From NCBI RefSeq assembly GCF_021173675.1, contig NZ_JAIHON010000004.1, positions 496,001 through 560,000 of the forward strand: DNA of 64,000 bases. Reading direction: 5' to 3'. Made by a program: the position numbers and the translations under genes. This document shows positions 26,022 to 38,148 of the stretch, piece by piece (within the stretch, counting starts at the first letter, position 1; each line of letters begins with the position of its first letter). Below the pieces are notes generated by a model, which ran no database searches, was not told where the DNA came from, and saw nothing but the letters and a program-made list of their open reading frames with translations. The stretch comes from Streptomyces lincolnensis. Its GTDB lineage: Bacteria; Actinomycetota; Actinomycetes; Streptomycetales; Streptomycetaceae.

Positions 26022-28388
26022 TTACTGGCAGGCCTCGCAGGACTCGGGGTTTTCCAGGGAGCAGGCGACCGCTTCGGGGTCGGGGGCCGCCTGCACGGGG
26101 GCAGCGGCCTGCGCGGCGCGGGCGATGCGGGTCGCCGGGCGCGAGCGCAGGTAGTACGTCGTCTTCAGGCCCGACTTCCAGGCGTACGCGTACATCGAGG
26201 AGAGCTTGCCGATGGTCGGCGTCTCCAGGAACAGGTTCAGGGACTGCGACTGGTCGAGGAACGGGGTGCGGGCCGCGGCCATGTCGATCAGGCCGCGCTG
26301 CGGGATCTCCCACGCCGTGCGGTAGAGCCGTCGTACGTCCTCGGGGATCCAGGCGAAGTCCTGGACGGAGCCGTTCGACTCGCGCAGCGCCTCACGCGTG
26401 CGGGCGTCCCAGACGCCGAGCGCCTTCAGCTCCCGCACCAGGTAGGAGTTGACCTGGAGGAACTCGCCGGACAGTGTCTCGCGCTTGAACAGGTTGGACA
26501 CCTGCGGCTCGATGCACTCGTAGACACCGGCGATGGAGGCGATGGTGGCGGTCGGGGCGATGGCCAGCAGGAGCGAGTTGCGCAGCCCGGTGGCCGCGAT
26601 CCGCTCGCGCAGGGCCGCCCAGCGCTCCGGCCAGGTCAGCTCCGTGTCGTAGTGGTCGGGGTGCAGGACGCCCCGGGCGGTACGGGTCTTCTCCCAGGCC
26701 GGCAGCGGGCCGCTGCGCTCGGCGAGGTCGGCGGAGGCCTCGTAGGCGGCGAGCATGATCCGCTCGGCGATCCGGGTGGACAGCCGCTGGGCCTCGGGGG
26801 AGTCGAAGGGCAGCCGCAGCTGGAAGAAGACGTCCTGGAGGCCCATCGCGCCCAGGCCCACCGGGCGCCACTTGGCGTTCGACCGGCCCGCCTGCTCGGT
26901 CGGGTAGAAATTGATGTCCACGACCCGGTCGAGGAAGGTCACGGCCGTGCGGACGGTGGCGTCCAGCCGCTCCCAGTCGATGTCCCCCGTCGACGTGTCG
27001 ACGAACGCGCCGAGGTTCACCGACCCCAGGTTGCAGACCGCCGTCTCCCCGTCGTCCGTGACCTCCAGGATCTCCGTGCAGAGGTTGGAGGAGTGCACGG
27101 TGTGGCCCGGCTCGGCCGTCTGGTTGGCGGTGCGGTTGGCGGCGTCCTTGAAGGTCATCCAGCCGTTGCCGGTCTGCGCGAGGGTGCGCATCATGCGGCC
27201 GTAGAGGTCACGGGCGGGGATGGTCTTCTTCGCGAGCCCCGCCTCCTCGGCCTTGCGGTAGGCGGCGTCGAACTCCTCGCCCCACAGGTCCACCAGCTCG
27301 GGCACGTCGGCCGGGGAGAACAGGCTCCACCGCGCGTCGGCGTTCACCCGGCGCATGAACTCGTCCGGGATCCAGTGCGCGAGGTTCAGGTTGTGCGTAC
27401 GGCGGGCGTCCTCACCGGTGTTGTCGCGCAGCTCCAGGAACTCCTCGATGTCGGAGTGCCAGGTCTCCAGGTAGACCGCGGCGGCGCCCTTGCGCCGGCC
27501 GCCCTGGTTCACGGCGGCGACACTCGCGTCCAGGGTCTTCAGGAACGGCACGATGCCGTTGGAGTGCCCGTTCGTGCCGCGGATCAGCGAACCGCGGGAG
27601 CGGATGCGGGAGTAGGCGATGCCGATGCCGCCCGCGTGCTTGGAGAGCCGGGCCACCTGGTGGTAGCGGTCGTAGATGGAGTCCAGCTCGTCCTTGGGGG
27701 AGTCGAGGAGGTAGCAGGACGACATCTGGGGGTGCCGGGTGCCGGAGTTGAACAGTGTGGGGGAGGAGGGCAGGTAGTCGAGGCGGCTCATCAGCCGGTA
27801 GAGCGCGGCGACCTCGTCCACGGACCGCGAGGTGTCGTCCTCGGCGAGACCGGACGCCACCCGGAGCATGAAGTGCTGGGGCGTCTCGATCACACCGCGG
27901 GTGATCGGGTGCCGGAGCAGATAGCGGCTGTGGAGCGTGCGCAGGCCGAAGTAGCCGAAGCGGTCGTCGGCGGTGGTGTCGATCAGCGCGTCGAGGCGGG
28001 CCGTGTGCAGTCGCGCGAACTCGGCGGTGCGGTCGGCGATCAGCCCCTCGCGGTGGCCGGTCGCCACCGACTCGGAGAAGGACGTGACGCCTTGGGAGGC
28101 GGCCTCGGCGCGGATGCTCAGGGTGAGCAGGCGGGCGGCGAGCCGCGAGTAGGCGGGGTCCTCGGAGATGAGGCCGGCGGCCGCCTCGGTGGCCAGCTCG
28201 CGCAACTCCGCCTCGTCGGCCCGCGCCGACCTGCCGCGCAACGCGGCGGCGGCGACCCGGCCGGGGTCGGCGTCGGGGAGGTCGGCGGTCAGCTCGGTCA
28301 GGGTCCGCAACAACGCGGCTCCGGGACCGTCTTCGTCCACTGAAGTGGTCGTGATCGCTGAAGCCGGGTCGGCTGGCGCGATGGTCAC
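26022..28388 (-). CDS. nrdA: Class Ia ribonucleotide reductase, large subunit
   Basis: A 788-residue catalytic subunit reducing ribonucleoside diphosphates. Active-site elements are visible: MSSCYLLD (first redox Cys), SSNLCTEILEV (Asn-Cys-Glu thiyl site), AVCNLGSVNL (second redox Cys), the Tyr pair in TTYYLRSR, and the C-terminal CEAC thiol shuttle. No ATP-cone motif (VxKRDG-like) is visible at the N-terminus. GTG 28388 follows GAGGGAG at eight bases. Upstream lie a cobalamin riboswitch and NrdR-like boxes, so expression falls when the B12-dependent class II enzyme can work. Confidence 0.95.
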   Translation of the reverse strand: MTIAPADPASAITTTSVDEDGPGAALLRTLTELTADLPDADPGRVAAAALRGRSARADEAELRELATEAAAGLISEDPAYSRLAARLLTLSIRAEAASQGVTSFSESVATGHREGLIADRTAEFARLHTARLDALIDTTADDRFGYFGLRTLHSRYLLRHPITRGVIETPQHFMLRVASGLAEDDTSRSVDEVAALYRLMSRLDYLPSSPTLFNSGTRHPQMSSCYLLDSPKDELDSIYDRYHQVARLSKHAGGIGIAYSRIRSRGSLIRGTNGHSNGIVPFLKTLDASVAAVNQGGRRKGAAAVYLETWHSDIEEFLELRDNTGEDARRTHNLNLAHWIPDEFMRRVNADARWSLFSPADVPELVDLWGEEFDAAYRKAEEAGLAKKTIPARDLYGRMMRTLAQTGNGWMTFKDAANRTANQTAEPGHTVHSSNLCTEILEVTDDGETAVCNLGSVNLGAFVDTSTGDIDWERLDATVRTAVTFLDRVVDINFYPTEQAGRSNAKWRPVGLGAMGLQDVFFQLRLPFDSPEAQRLSTRIAERIMLAAYEASADLAERSGPLPAWEKTRTARGVLHPDHYDTELTWPERWAALRERIAATGLRNSLLLAIAPTATIASIAGVYECIEPQVSNLFKRETLSGEFLQVNSYLVRELKALGVWDARTREALRESNGSVQDFAWIPEDVRRLYRTAWEIPQRGLIDMAAARTPFLDQSQSLNLFLETPTIGKLSSMYAYAWKSGLKTTYYLRSRPATRIARAAQAAAPVQAAPDPEAVACSLENPESCEACQ

Positions 28389-28519
28389 GTGGGGCACTCC
28401 CTCGCTGGGCACGGGGCCTGGCGGAGGGCAGCGGACAGCACGAGCGCGCACGGCGTCGCGTCCACCGGCCCACTCCACGAGGCCCGGACGTCAGGCACCC
28501 GGACCGGACGGCCGGGCGC

Positions 28520-28632
28520 ACTGTCGGCAGGTCCTCGGACTGACGCTCATGTGCGCATATGCACGCATGAGTACACCGTTGCGGGACAGTTCCGGATTCA
28601 CACCGGATTCCCCTGCGGCGACAGCGAGCATG
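28520..28632 (-). ncRNA. Cobalamin (adenosyl-B12) riboswitch controlling nrdAB
   Basis: On the minus strand the conserved cobalamin aptamer core is plain: GGGAATCCGGTGTGAATCCGG followed by AACTGTCCCGCAACGG (complement of about 28573-28613), then AGTCCGAGGACCTGCCGAC (complement of 28523-28541). This leader, about 130-240 nt ahead of nrdA, matches the B12 riboswitch reported to control nrdABS in Streptomyces. The expression-platform hairpin downstream was not resolved by eye, and the outer ends are approximate. Confidence 0.93.
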
Positions 28633-28679
28633 AGCATACATCTTGTGCCGGGTTCGGGTGACACCCCCAGATGTTGTGT
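28633..28679 (-). promoter_or_regulatory. Tandem NrdR-like boxes upstream of nrdA
   Basis: Two 16-bp elements on the minus strand: ACACAACATCTGGGGG (complement of 28664-28679) and GCACAAGATGTATGCT (complement of 28633-28648). Both resemble NrdR boxes and start 31 bp apart, the three-turn spacing typical of paired NrdR sites in RNR promoters. Confidence 0.75.
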
Positions 28680-28689
28680 CGCGGTGGTT

Positions 28690-29190
28690 TCAGAGCGTCA
28701 ACTCATAGGCGAGGAGAGTGAACTCCTCACCCGGGATCGGGTTCCAGTCGCGGTCCGGGACGCGGGTGAAACCGAGGCGTTCGTAGACGCGGTGGGCGGC
28801 GTGCATGAGGGGCTGGGTGCACAGGACGATGCCGGTGCGGTCGGCGGCTCTGGCGCGGTCGACGCAGGCCCGGACGAGGGCTTCTCCGGCGCCTTGGCCG
28901 CGGGCCTCTCGGGCCACGGCGAGCATGCGGATCTCCGCCTCGCCGGGGCGGGCGAGGTCGGCCATGGGGCCGACGGAGGGGACGTAGGTGACGCCGCCGA
29001 GGAGTTGGTCGGCCCGCGTTGCCACGAGGACGTCCGCCTCGGCGGCTCTCTTGGCCACGTTCTTGAGTTCGGCGAGGTACCAGTCGCTCTCGCCGAAGGT
29101 GAGGAGGCCGTCCTGGAGGTAGGCCTGGGCGGTGATCTCGCCGAGGGCGGCGTATTCGGTGGGGTCGGCTCGCCGGATGTGGATGTCCAT
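28690..29190 (-). CDS. GNAT-family N-acetyltransferase
   Basis: A 166-residue acetyltransferase. The acetyl-CoA-binding motif A is clear in IRMLAVAREARGQGAGEALVRACVDRA (R-x-x-G-x-G/A pattern), and the C-terminal part HRVYERLGFTRVP fits the family. Acceptor substrate unknown. Its 3' end lies about 10 bp before the nrdA promoter boxes on the same strand. Confidence 0.9.
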   Translation of the reverse strand: MDIHIRRADPTEYAALGEITAQAYLQDGLLTFGESDWYLAELKNVAKRAAEADVLVATRADQLLGGVTYVPSVGPMADLARPGEAEIRMLAVAREARGQGAGEALVRACVDRARAADRTGIVLCTQPLMHAAHRVYERLGFTRVPDRDWNPIPGEEFTLLAYELTL

Positions 29191-29240
29191 GCGGTGAGTG
29201 TGTACGACAGCGGGCCGCCGTGGTGCTTGGTTTTCGGCGG

Positions 29241-29312
29241 CCCGCTGCGGGTTGTGTGTGGCTGGTCGCGCCCACGCGGCGGAGCCGCATATTGGTACAG
29301 CCCCGCGCCCCT
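29241..29312. repeat. Streptomyces-type intergenic repeat
   Basis: This sequence, running from a GC-rich inverted repeat through GTTGTGTGTGGCTGGTCGCG, an ACGCGGCGGAGCCGC palindrome and on to AGCCCCGCGCCCCT, is one I recognise from many intergenic sites of Streptomyces chromosomes. It lies between the symporter stop and the GNAT start. No gene is seen in it. Confidence 0.65.
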
Positions 29313-29333
29313 AGGTGGGTGTGGCCACTGGTG

Positions 29334-30962
29334 TTAGTGGGCCGCCCCCGCCGTCGCCGGCGGGAGTTCCACCTTCACGCCCGGGTCGCCCGCGTCCGCC
29401 GTGTAGTCCTCCGGGCTCGTCTCGTCGATGCCCTCGGGGGCCTTCAGGGCGCGGAGGACGAAGGTGAGGACGACCGTGACGACCACGTTGAGCACGAAGG
29501 CGGTGAGGCCGATGTAGCCGATCTCGCCGATGCCCGGGATCTCCTTGGCGGAGCCGCCGAAGTGCTTCTGGGTCGGGGAGGCGACGCCGTACGCGGCGAC
29601 CGTGCCGTAGATCATGCCGACCGCCCAGCCGCCGAGCAGGGCCCAGCGGTGGAACCAGCGGGTGAACAGGCCGCCGACCAGGGCGGGGAAGGTCTGCAGG
29701 ATCCAGATGCCGCCCAGGAGCTGGAAGTTGATGGCGACGGTCTTGTCCATGGTGAGGACGAAGGCCAGGGCGCCGACCTTCACCAGCAGGGACACGAGCT
29801 TGGAGACCTTGGTCTCCTGTTCCGGTGTCGCGTCGGGCTTGATGAAGTCCTTGTAGATGTTGCGGGTGAAGAGGTTCGCGGCCGCGATGGACATGATGGC
29901 CGCGGGGACCAGGGCGCCGATGCCGATCGCCGCGAAGGCCACGCCCGCGAACCAGGCCGGGAACATGGTCTCGAACAGCTGCGGGATGGCCAGCTGGCCG
30001 TTGGCCACCTTGATCCCGGCCGCGATCGCCATGAAGCCCAGCAGGGCGAGCAGGCCCAGCATGAGGGAGTACAGCGGCAGGATCGTGGTGTTGCGGCGGA
30101 TGACCTCACGGCTCTTGGAGGACAGCGTCGCGGTGATCGAGTGCGGGTACATGAACAGCGCGAGCGCGGAGCCCAGCGCCAGCGTGGCGTAGGTCCACTG
30201 GCCCGCCTCACCCGGCGCCAGCGCACCGCGTGGCGCGCCCGTGGCCGGGTTGGTCTGGCTGTACGCCTCGCCCGCCTTGGCGAAGATCTCGTCGAAGCCG
30301 CCCAGCTTGATCGGGATGTAGATGATCGCCACCGCGATGACGATGTAGATCAGCGTGTCCTTCACGAAGGCGATCATCGCGGGGGCGCGCAGGCCCGAGG
30401 AGTAGGTGTACGCGGCCAGCACGCCGAAGGCGATCAGCAGCGGCAGGTCCTTGATGAACCAGTTGGTGTCCTCGCCGCCGCCGACGCCCATCACGTCCAG
30501 CACCGCCTGGATGCCGACGAGCTGGAGCGCGATGTACGGCATGGTCGCGAGGATGCCGGTCACGGCCACGGCCAGGGACAGGCCCTTGGAGCCCCACCGG
30601 CCGCGCACGAAGTCGGACGTCGTCACATAGCCGTGCTTGTGCGAGACCGACCAGAGGCGGGGCAGGAAGGTGAAGATCAGCGGGTAGACCAGGATCGTGT
30701 ACGGCACCGCGAAGAAACCGGCCGCGCCCGCCGCGTAGATCGCCGCCGGGACGGCCACGAAGGTGTACGCGGTGTACAGGTCGCCGCCGAGCAGGAACCA
30801 GGTGATCCAGGTGCCGAAGGACCGGCCGCCCAGGCCCCATTCGTCGAGGCTGTTCTCGTTCTCGGCCTTGCGCCAGCGCGAGGCCAGGAAGCCCATGACC
30901 GTGACGGCCAGGAAGAAGAAGATGAAGACGGCGAGTGCGACGCCGTTCACGCCGTCGTTCAC
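29334..30962 (-). CDS. Sodium:solute symporter, MctP-like monocarboxylate transporter
   Basis: A 542-residue SSF-family symporter with about 13 hydrophobic helices. Landmarks are GGRSFGTWITWFLLGGDLYTAYTFVAVPAAIYAAGAAGFFAVPYT near the N-terminus, and FMYPHSITATLSSKSREVIRRNTTILPLYSLMLGL, typical of the monocarboxylate (MctP) branch that imports lactate, pyruvate, acetate or alanine. GTG 30962 overlaps the stop of the upstream DUF3311 gene and follows GGAGGT. The symporter/DUF3311 pairing is a common operon in actinobacteria. Confidence 0.9.
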   Translation of the reverse strand: MNDGVNGVALAVFIFFFLAVTVMGFLASRWRKAENENSLDEWGLGGRSFGTWITWFLLGGDLYTAYTFVAVPAAIYAAGAAGFFAVPYTILVYPLIFTFLPRLWSVSHKHGYVTTSDFVRGRWGSKGLSLAVAVTGILATMPYIALQLVGIQAVLDVMGVGGGEDTNWFIKDLPLLIAFGVLAAYTYSSGLRAPAMIAFVKDTLIYIVIAVAIIYIPIKLGGFDEIFAKAGEAYSQTNPATGAPRGALAPGEAGQWTYATLALGSALALFMYPHSITATLSSKSREVIRRNTTILPLYSLMLGLLALLGFMAIAAGIKVANGQLAIPQLFETMFPAWFAGVAFAAIGIGALVPAAIMSIAAANLFTRNIYKDFIKPDATPEQETKVSKLVSLLVKVGALAFVLTMDKTVAINFQLLGGIWILQTFPALVGGLFTRWFHRWALLGGWAVGMIYGTVAAYGVASPTQKHFGGSAKEIPGIGEIGYIGLTAFVLNVVVTVVLTFVLRALKAPEGIDETSPEDYTADAGDPGVKVELPPATAGAAH

Positions 30963-31210
30963 TTGGTACCTCCGTGACGGGCGCGCTGGTCACGCTGCCA
31001 CAGCTTGTACGCGATCATCGTGAGCGCGGTGGAGATCAGCACCCACGCCATCTGGTACCAGTAGAAGAACGGGATGCCGATGAAGGTGGGGTCCACCTTG
31101 GCGTACGAACCCACCCAGAGCATCGCCACGAAGGGCGCGACGAGGCAGACAGCGATGACCACGCGGACCGGTGTCACCACCGGTGGTCCCACTTCTGGCG
31201 CTTCCGACAT
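30959..31210 (-). CDS. DUF3311 small membrane protein, symporter accessory
   Basis: An 83-residue protein with two hydrophobic helices (VVIAVCLVAPFVAMLWVG and IPFFYWYQMAWVLISTALTMIAYKLW) and a basic tail. It matches DUF3311 proteins, which are regularly coupled to MctP-type symporters and probably assist assembly or transport, as small subunits do in related Na+ symporters. Its stop overlaps the symporter GTG. Confidence 0.88.
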   Translation of the reverse strand: MSEAPEVGPPVVTPVRVVIAVCLVAPFVAMLWVGSYAKVDPTFIGIPFFYWYQMAWVLISTALTMIAYKLWQRDQRARHGGTK

Positions 31211-31357
31211 ACCTCGGCTCCGTCCCCTCACGATCACCTGTGATCACCTGTGTAATGCGCAGGCAATCTAGGCGACGGTGTCGGGAGAGCGGAAGACCTC
31301 GTCCGCATATCGGTATGTGTCGGTTCCGTGTGGGACACGGATGCCCGAGGGCGCGCC

Positions 31358-31529
31358 TCAGCAGCAGCGGAAGCCCTGCCGGGGATCGGCCTCCTGCCGG
31401 TCGGTCCGCATCCGCTCGAACGCCCGCCGGGTCGGCACCGGAGCCTGCGGATGGTCCTTGCGGACATGGGCGACATAGCGGTCGTACGCCGACTCGTCGG
31501 TCAGCTCGCGCACGTACCAGCGCACGGTC

Positions 31530-31555
<26 letters not shown>
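31358..31555 (-). CDS. YbdD/YjiX family small protein
   Basis: A 65-residue basic protein with VRWYVRELTDESAYDRYVAHVRKDHPQAPVPTRRAFERMR, the conserved core of the YbdD/YjiX family, ending in Cys-Cys. The family almost always sits directly after cstA-type genes and is thought to be needed by the transporter. Its ATG lies inside the end of cstA (26-bp overlap). Confidence 0.9.
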
Positions 31556-33665
<2,110 letters not shown>

Positions 33666-33773
33666 AGGGCGGTCCTCCCGTCCATACGGAGACGGGAGGA
33701 CCGTAGAGCAGGAAGAGCGGTTTGCCTACACCGCGTGCACTAGAGCCTGTCGTGTGGACGACAACGACCGGCC

Positions 33774-34640
<867 letters not shown>

Positions 34641-34773
34641 CGAGAGTACTCCGGCGACACGGTTTTCGCTGGCTTCTTACTTAAAGGTCCCTGCATATGT
34701 AGGTCGCATAACAGCTGGTCAGAGCGGTTCCAGCCCTCTTGACAGTGGTATTGGCCTGGTCCAAGCTCCGGGT

Positions 34774-34789
34774 ACTGGTCTACACCATT
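34774..34789 (+). promoter_or_regulatory. dre (DasR) site upstream of dasA
   Basis: ACTGGTCTACACCATT contains TGGTCTACACCA, one mismatch from the dre palindrome. It lies 56 bp before the dasA start, where bound DasR would block the promoter. A partial half-site (TGGTATTGGCC) lies at 34746. Confidence 0.85.
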
Positions 34790-34844
34790 GGTCCAGGTCC
34801 CGGCTCCATGGGCGGGGGGTGTGGGCATCCCTGAGGAGGGTGGC

Positions 34845-36131
34845 GTGAAGCGCAAGCTGGCAGCCGCGATCGGTATCGCGGGCATGATGGTCTCCATCGC
34901 GGCGTGCGGGGGCGACGGTGGCGACGGCGGCTCGGACAAGAGCGGTGCGGACGCCAAGGAGCTGACGGTCTGGCTCACGGTCGACGCGCAGAACAACTGG
35001 CCGGAGCTGGTCAAGGCCGCCGACGCGGCGGTGACCAAGAAGCACCCCGGCATCAAGATCAACCACGAGTACTACGGCTGGCCCGACAAGAACGCCAAGC
35101 TCGACGCCGTCCTGGCCACCGACAAGGCCCCCGACGTGGTCGAGATGGGCAACACCGAGATGCTCGGCTACATGGTCAAGGGTGCCTTCGCGCCCCTGGA
35201 CGCCGGGCAGTTCGACAACTCCGCCGCCTGGCTGGACGGCCTGAAGGCCTCCGTCACCTACGAGGGCAAGACCTACGGCGTCCCCTACTACGCCGGCGGC
35301 CGCGTGGCCAACTGGCGCAAGGACGTCTTCTCCTCCGTGGGCGTCAAGTCCGCCCCGAAGACCTACGCCGAGCTGACCTCCGCCCTGGACAAGGTCCAGA
35401 AGAAGGAGGGCGACAAGTTCAGCGCCTGGTACCAGCCCACCCGTGACTGGTACGCGGCCATGTCCTTCGTCTACGACGCCGGCGGCTCCATCGCCGTCGA
35501 GTCCGGCGGCCAGTGGAAGGGCAACCTCTCCTCGCCGGAGTCGATCAAGGGCCTGAAGGAGTTCCAGAAGGTCGTCGACACGTACATGCACGGCGACAAG
35601 ACCAAGGACGAGTCCGACCGGTACATCGTCTACGGCCAGGGCAAGTCCGGCATGATCTTCGCCCCCGCCTGGGAGGGCGCGACCGCCGCGGCCAAGGAGA
35701 ACGACAAGACCGGCAAGCTCGAAGGCAACGTAGAGAACTTCGTGATGCCCGGCCCGTCCGGCAAGAACCTGCCCGTCTTCCTCGGCGGCTCCGACCTCGC
35801 CGTCCCGGTGAAGTCCGACGCGCAGGCCGTCGCCGCCGAGTGGATCAACGCCTTCACCGGTTCCGCCGGCCAGAAGGGCCTGATCGCCAAGGGCAACCTG
35901 CCCAACAACAAGACCGACCTCGCCACGCTCAAGAACGACCCGGCGACGGCGGTCCCGGCCACCGCGGCCGAGTCCAACTGGTTCGTGCCCATGGCGCCCG
36001 GCTGGGGCCAGGTCGAGAAGGCCCAGGTCCTGCAGACCATGCTGCAGTCCATCGGCACCGGCAAGAAGTCCGTCGAGGCCGCCGCGAAGGACGCGGACGC
36101 CGCGATCGACAAGGTCATCAACACGAAGTGA
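34845..36131 (+). CDS. dasA: Chitobiose-binding lipoprotein DasA
   Basis: A 428-residue extracellular sugar-binding lipoprotein of the MalE/CUT1 class, with a signal ending in the lipobox IAAC (residues 18-21) and a Gly/Asp/Ser linker. It binds N,N'-diacetylchitobiose and GlcNAc oligomers for import by DasBC with the shared MsiK ATPase, which is encoded elsewhere. GTG 34845 follows GAGGAGGG; the upstream in-frame ATG would spoil the signal peptide. Under DasR control through the adjacent dre site. Confidence 0.95.
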   Translation: MKRKLAAAIGIAGMMVSIAACGGDGGDGGSDKSGADAKELTVWLTVDAQNNWPELVKAADAAVTKKHPGIKINHEYYGWPDKNAKLDAVLATDKAPDVVEMGNTEMLGYMVKGAFAPLDAGQFDNSAAWLDGLKASVTYEGKTYGVPYYAGGRVANWRKDVFSSVGVKSAPKTYAELTSALDKVQKKEGDKFSAWYQPTRDWYAAMSFVYDAGGSIAVESGGQWKGNLSSPESIKGLKEFQKVVDTYMHGDKTKDESDRYIVYGQGKSGMIFAPAWEGATAAAKENDKTGKLEGNVENFVMPGPSGKNLPVFLGGSDLAVPVKSDAQAVAAEWINAFTGSAGQKGLIAKGNLPNNKTDLATLKNDPATAVPATAAESNWFVPMAPGWGQVEKAQVLQTMLQSIGTGKKSVEAAAKDADAAIDKVINTK

Positions 36132-36132
36132 C

Positions 36133-36240
36133 GTGAGAGCGGGGTCCCGCCGGGAGCGGGGCCCTGCTTCTCGTACGGACTGCCACGTACGAATCGCCTC
36201 GTACTGGCTGCCTCGTACGGCCTGCCGCGTGCGGGTCTGC
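36133..36240 (+). repeat. Hairpin plus 14-bp tandem repeats in the dasA-dasB gap
   Basis: Directly after dasA comes a GC-rich stem-loop (about 36139-36166, GCGGGGTCCCG with CGGGAGCGGGGCCCTGC). Five head-to-tail units of about 14 bp follow (36170-36240), each of the form CTCGTACGGCCTGC with variation at CGTAC. The hairpin probably stabilises or attenuates the message so that binding protein is made in excess over permeases; the repeats are unexplained. Confidence 0.7.
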
Positions 36241-36277
36241 TTGCGTACGACCCGAGGGACCGCTGAGGAGCGCACGG

Positions 36278-37261
36278 ATGAGTGCCGACACGACCACCCC
36301 CGCCAAGGTGCCGCCGCCGCGGCAGGCACCCCCACCACCCCTGTTGGACGCGCCTCCCGGGAAGCGGCCGTCGAGCGGCGCCGGCACGCCCTGGCTGCTG
36401 CTCGCCCCCTGCCTGGGCATCCTGGCGCTCGTCCTCGGCTATCCGCTGGTCCGCCTGGTCACCCTGTCCTTCCAGGAGTTCGGACAGTCCCAGCTGTGGG
36501 GCTTCAAGCAGGCCGAGTCGGTCGGCTTCGACAACTTCACCAAGGTGCTCGGCGACAGCGAGTTCTGGGCGGTCGTCGTCCGGACGATCGTCTTCGCGGC
36601 CGGCTGCGTCATCTTCACGATGGTCGCCGGCATGCTGATCGCGCTGCTGCTCCAGCGGGTCTCCGGCTGGGTGAAGATCCTGGTCAACATCGCGCTCGTG
36701 GCCAGCTGGGGCATGCCCATCATCGTCGCCACGACCGTCTTCAAATGGCTGTTCGACGCGGACTACGGCATCCTCAACGCGCTGCTCAGCAAGCTGCCCG
36801 GCGTGGAGATGATCGGCCACAACTGGTTCGCGAGCGGACCGCAGGGCCTGGCCGTGATCATGCTCCTGGTGGTCTGGGGAGCCGTGCCCTTCGTGGTCAT
36901 CACCCTCAGCGCCGGCCTCACCCAGGTCCCCAAGGAGATGGAGGAGGCGGCCCGGCTGGACGGCGCGGGCGCCTGGGGCGTCTTCCGGTACGTCACCCTG
37001 CCCATCCTCAAGCCGATCATCGTGATGCTCACGACCCTGTCGGTCATCTGGGACATGGGCGTCTTCCCCCAGGTCTTCGTGATGCGCAACGGCCACCCGG
37101 AGGCCGAGTTCCAGCTCCTGACCACCTACTCCTACGACCGTGCCTTCGTCGTCAACGACTACGCGCAGGGCTCGGCGATCGCCCTGCTCACCGTGGTGCT
37201 GCTGCTCGGGGTGGTCGCCGTGTACATGCGGCAGATGCTGAAGATCGGAGACGTCGAATGA
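36278..37261 (+). CDS. dasB: Chitobiose ABC transporter permease DasB
   Basis: A 327-residue CUT1-type permease with a Pro-rich cytoplasmic N-terminus and six hydrophobic helices. The EAA loop is seen in VPKEMEEAARLDGAGAWGVFRYVTLPILKP. It forms the membrane channel with DasC. ATG 36278 follows GAGGAG. The stop overlaps the dasC start (ATGA). Confidence 0.94.
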   Translation: MSADTTTPAKVPPPRQAPPPPLLDAPPGKRPSSGAGTPWLLLAPCLGILALVLGYPLVRLVTLSFQEFGQSQLWGFKQAESVGFDNFTKVLGDSEFWAVVVRTIVFAAGCVIFTMVAGMLIALLLQRVSGWVKILVNIALVASWGMPIIVATTVFKWLFDADYGILNALLSKLPGVEMIGHNWFASGPQGLAVIMLLVVWGAVPFVVITLSAGLTQVPKEMEEAARLDGAGAWGVFRYVTLPILKPIIVMLTTLSVIWDMGVFPQVFVMRNGHPEAEFQLLTTYSYDRAFVVNDYAQGSAIALLTVVLLLGVVAVYMRQMLKIGDVE

Positions 37262-38139
37262 GCACGATCGCCACGAGTGGCCGGAGCGGCGGGAAGATCG
37301 CGGCGAGTGGCCGGGGCCGCCGGAAGTCCGGGCGGCTCGGCTGGAACCTCCTCGGCCTCCTCGTCTTCGTCACCGCCGGCTTCCCCGTCTACTGGATGCT
37401 GAACACGGCGTTCAAGCCGGCCGCGGACGCCATCGACCCGGATCCGAGCCTGCTGCCCACCGCCCTGACCCTGTCCAACTTCGGCCGGGCACTGGACATC
37501 GCGGACTTCTGGGGCCCGGTCGGCCGCAGTCTGATCGTGTCCCTCGCGGTCGTCGTGATCGGCATGGCGGTGGGCCTGCTGGCCGCGCTCGCCATCTCCC
37601 GGTTCGCCTTCCGCGGCCGCAAGATCGTGATCGTGGGCATCCTGGCCGTCCAGATGGTCCCGCTGGTCGCCATGATCATCCCGGTCTTCCTGCTCCTCAA
37701 CGACCTGGGCCAGTACGACCGGCTGACCGGCCTGATCATCACCTACCTGACCTTCATCCTCCCCTTCACGGTGTGGACCCTGCGCGGCTTCATCGTCAAC
37801 ATCCCCAAGGAGCTGGAGGAGGCGGCGATGGTCGACGGCTGCTCCCGCACCGGCGCCTTCGTCCGGGTCGTCTTCCCCCTGCTCGCCCCGGGCATGGTCG
37901 CCACCTCGGTCTACGGCTTCATCCAGGCCTGGAACGAGTACCTCTACGCCCTCATGCTGCTCAGCCAGAAGAACCAGACCGCGACCGTGTGGCTCGGCAA
38001 CTTCACCACCAAGCACGGCACCGAATACGCCCCGATGATGGCCGGATCCACCATGATGGCCGTGCCGATCGTGGTCCTCTTCCTCCTCGTCCAGCGCAAG
38101 ATGGCCGCGGGCCTCACCGCGGGCGCCGTGAAGGGATAA
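37258..38139 (+). CDS. dasC: Chitobiose ABC transporter permease DasC
   Basis: A 293-residue MalG-type permease with six hydrophobic helices and the EAA loop IPKELEEAAMVDGCSRTGAFVRVVFPLLAPG. It is the second membrane subunit of the importer. ATG 37258 overlaps the dasB stop codon. No ATPase gene is present, as expected for Streptomyces, where MsiK serves several sugar importers. Confidence 0.94.
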   Translation: MSTIATSGRSGGKIAASGRGRRKSGRLGWNLLGLLVFVTAGFPVYWMLNTAFKPAADAIDPDPSLLPTALTLSNFGRALDIADFWGPVGRSLIVSLAVVVIGMAVGLLAALAISRFAFRGRKIVIVGILAVQMVPLVAMIIPVFLLLNDLGQYDRLTGLIITYLTFILPFTVWTLRGFIVNIPKELEEAAMVDGCSRTGAFVRVVFPLLAPGMVATSVYGFIQAWNEYLYALMLLSQKNQTATVWLGNFTTKHGTEYAPMMAGSTMMAVPIVVLFLLVQRKMAAGLTAGAVKG

Positions 38140-38148
38140 CGCCCCCCG

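Noticed and set aside
26019..26045. GGGAAT motif as a further sigma-R promoter
   Set aside because: The base triplet 18 bp downstream is GAC, not GTT, and it lies at the 3' end of nrdA in the wrong orientation.
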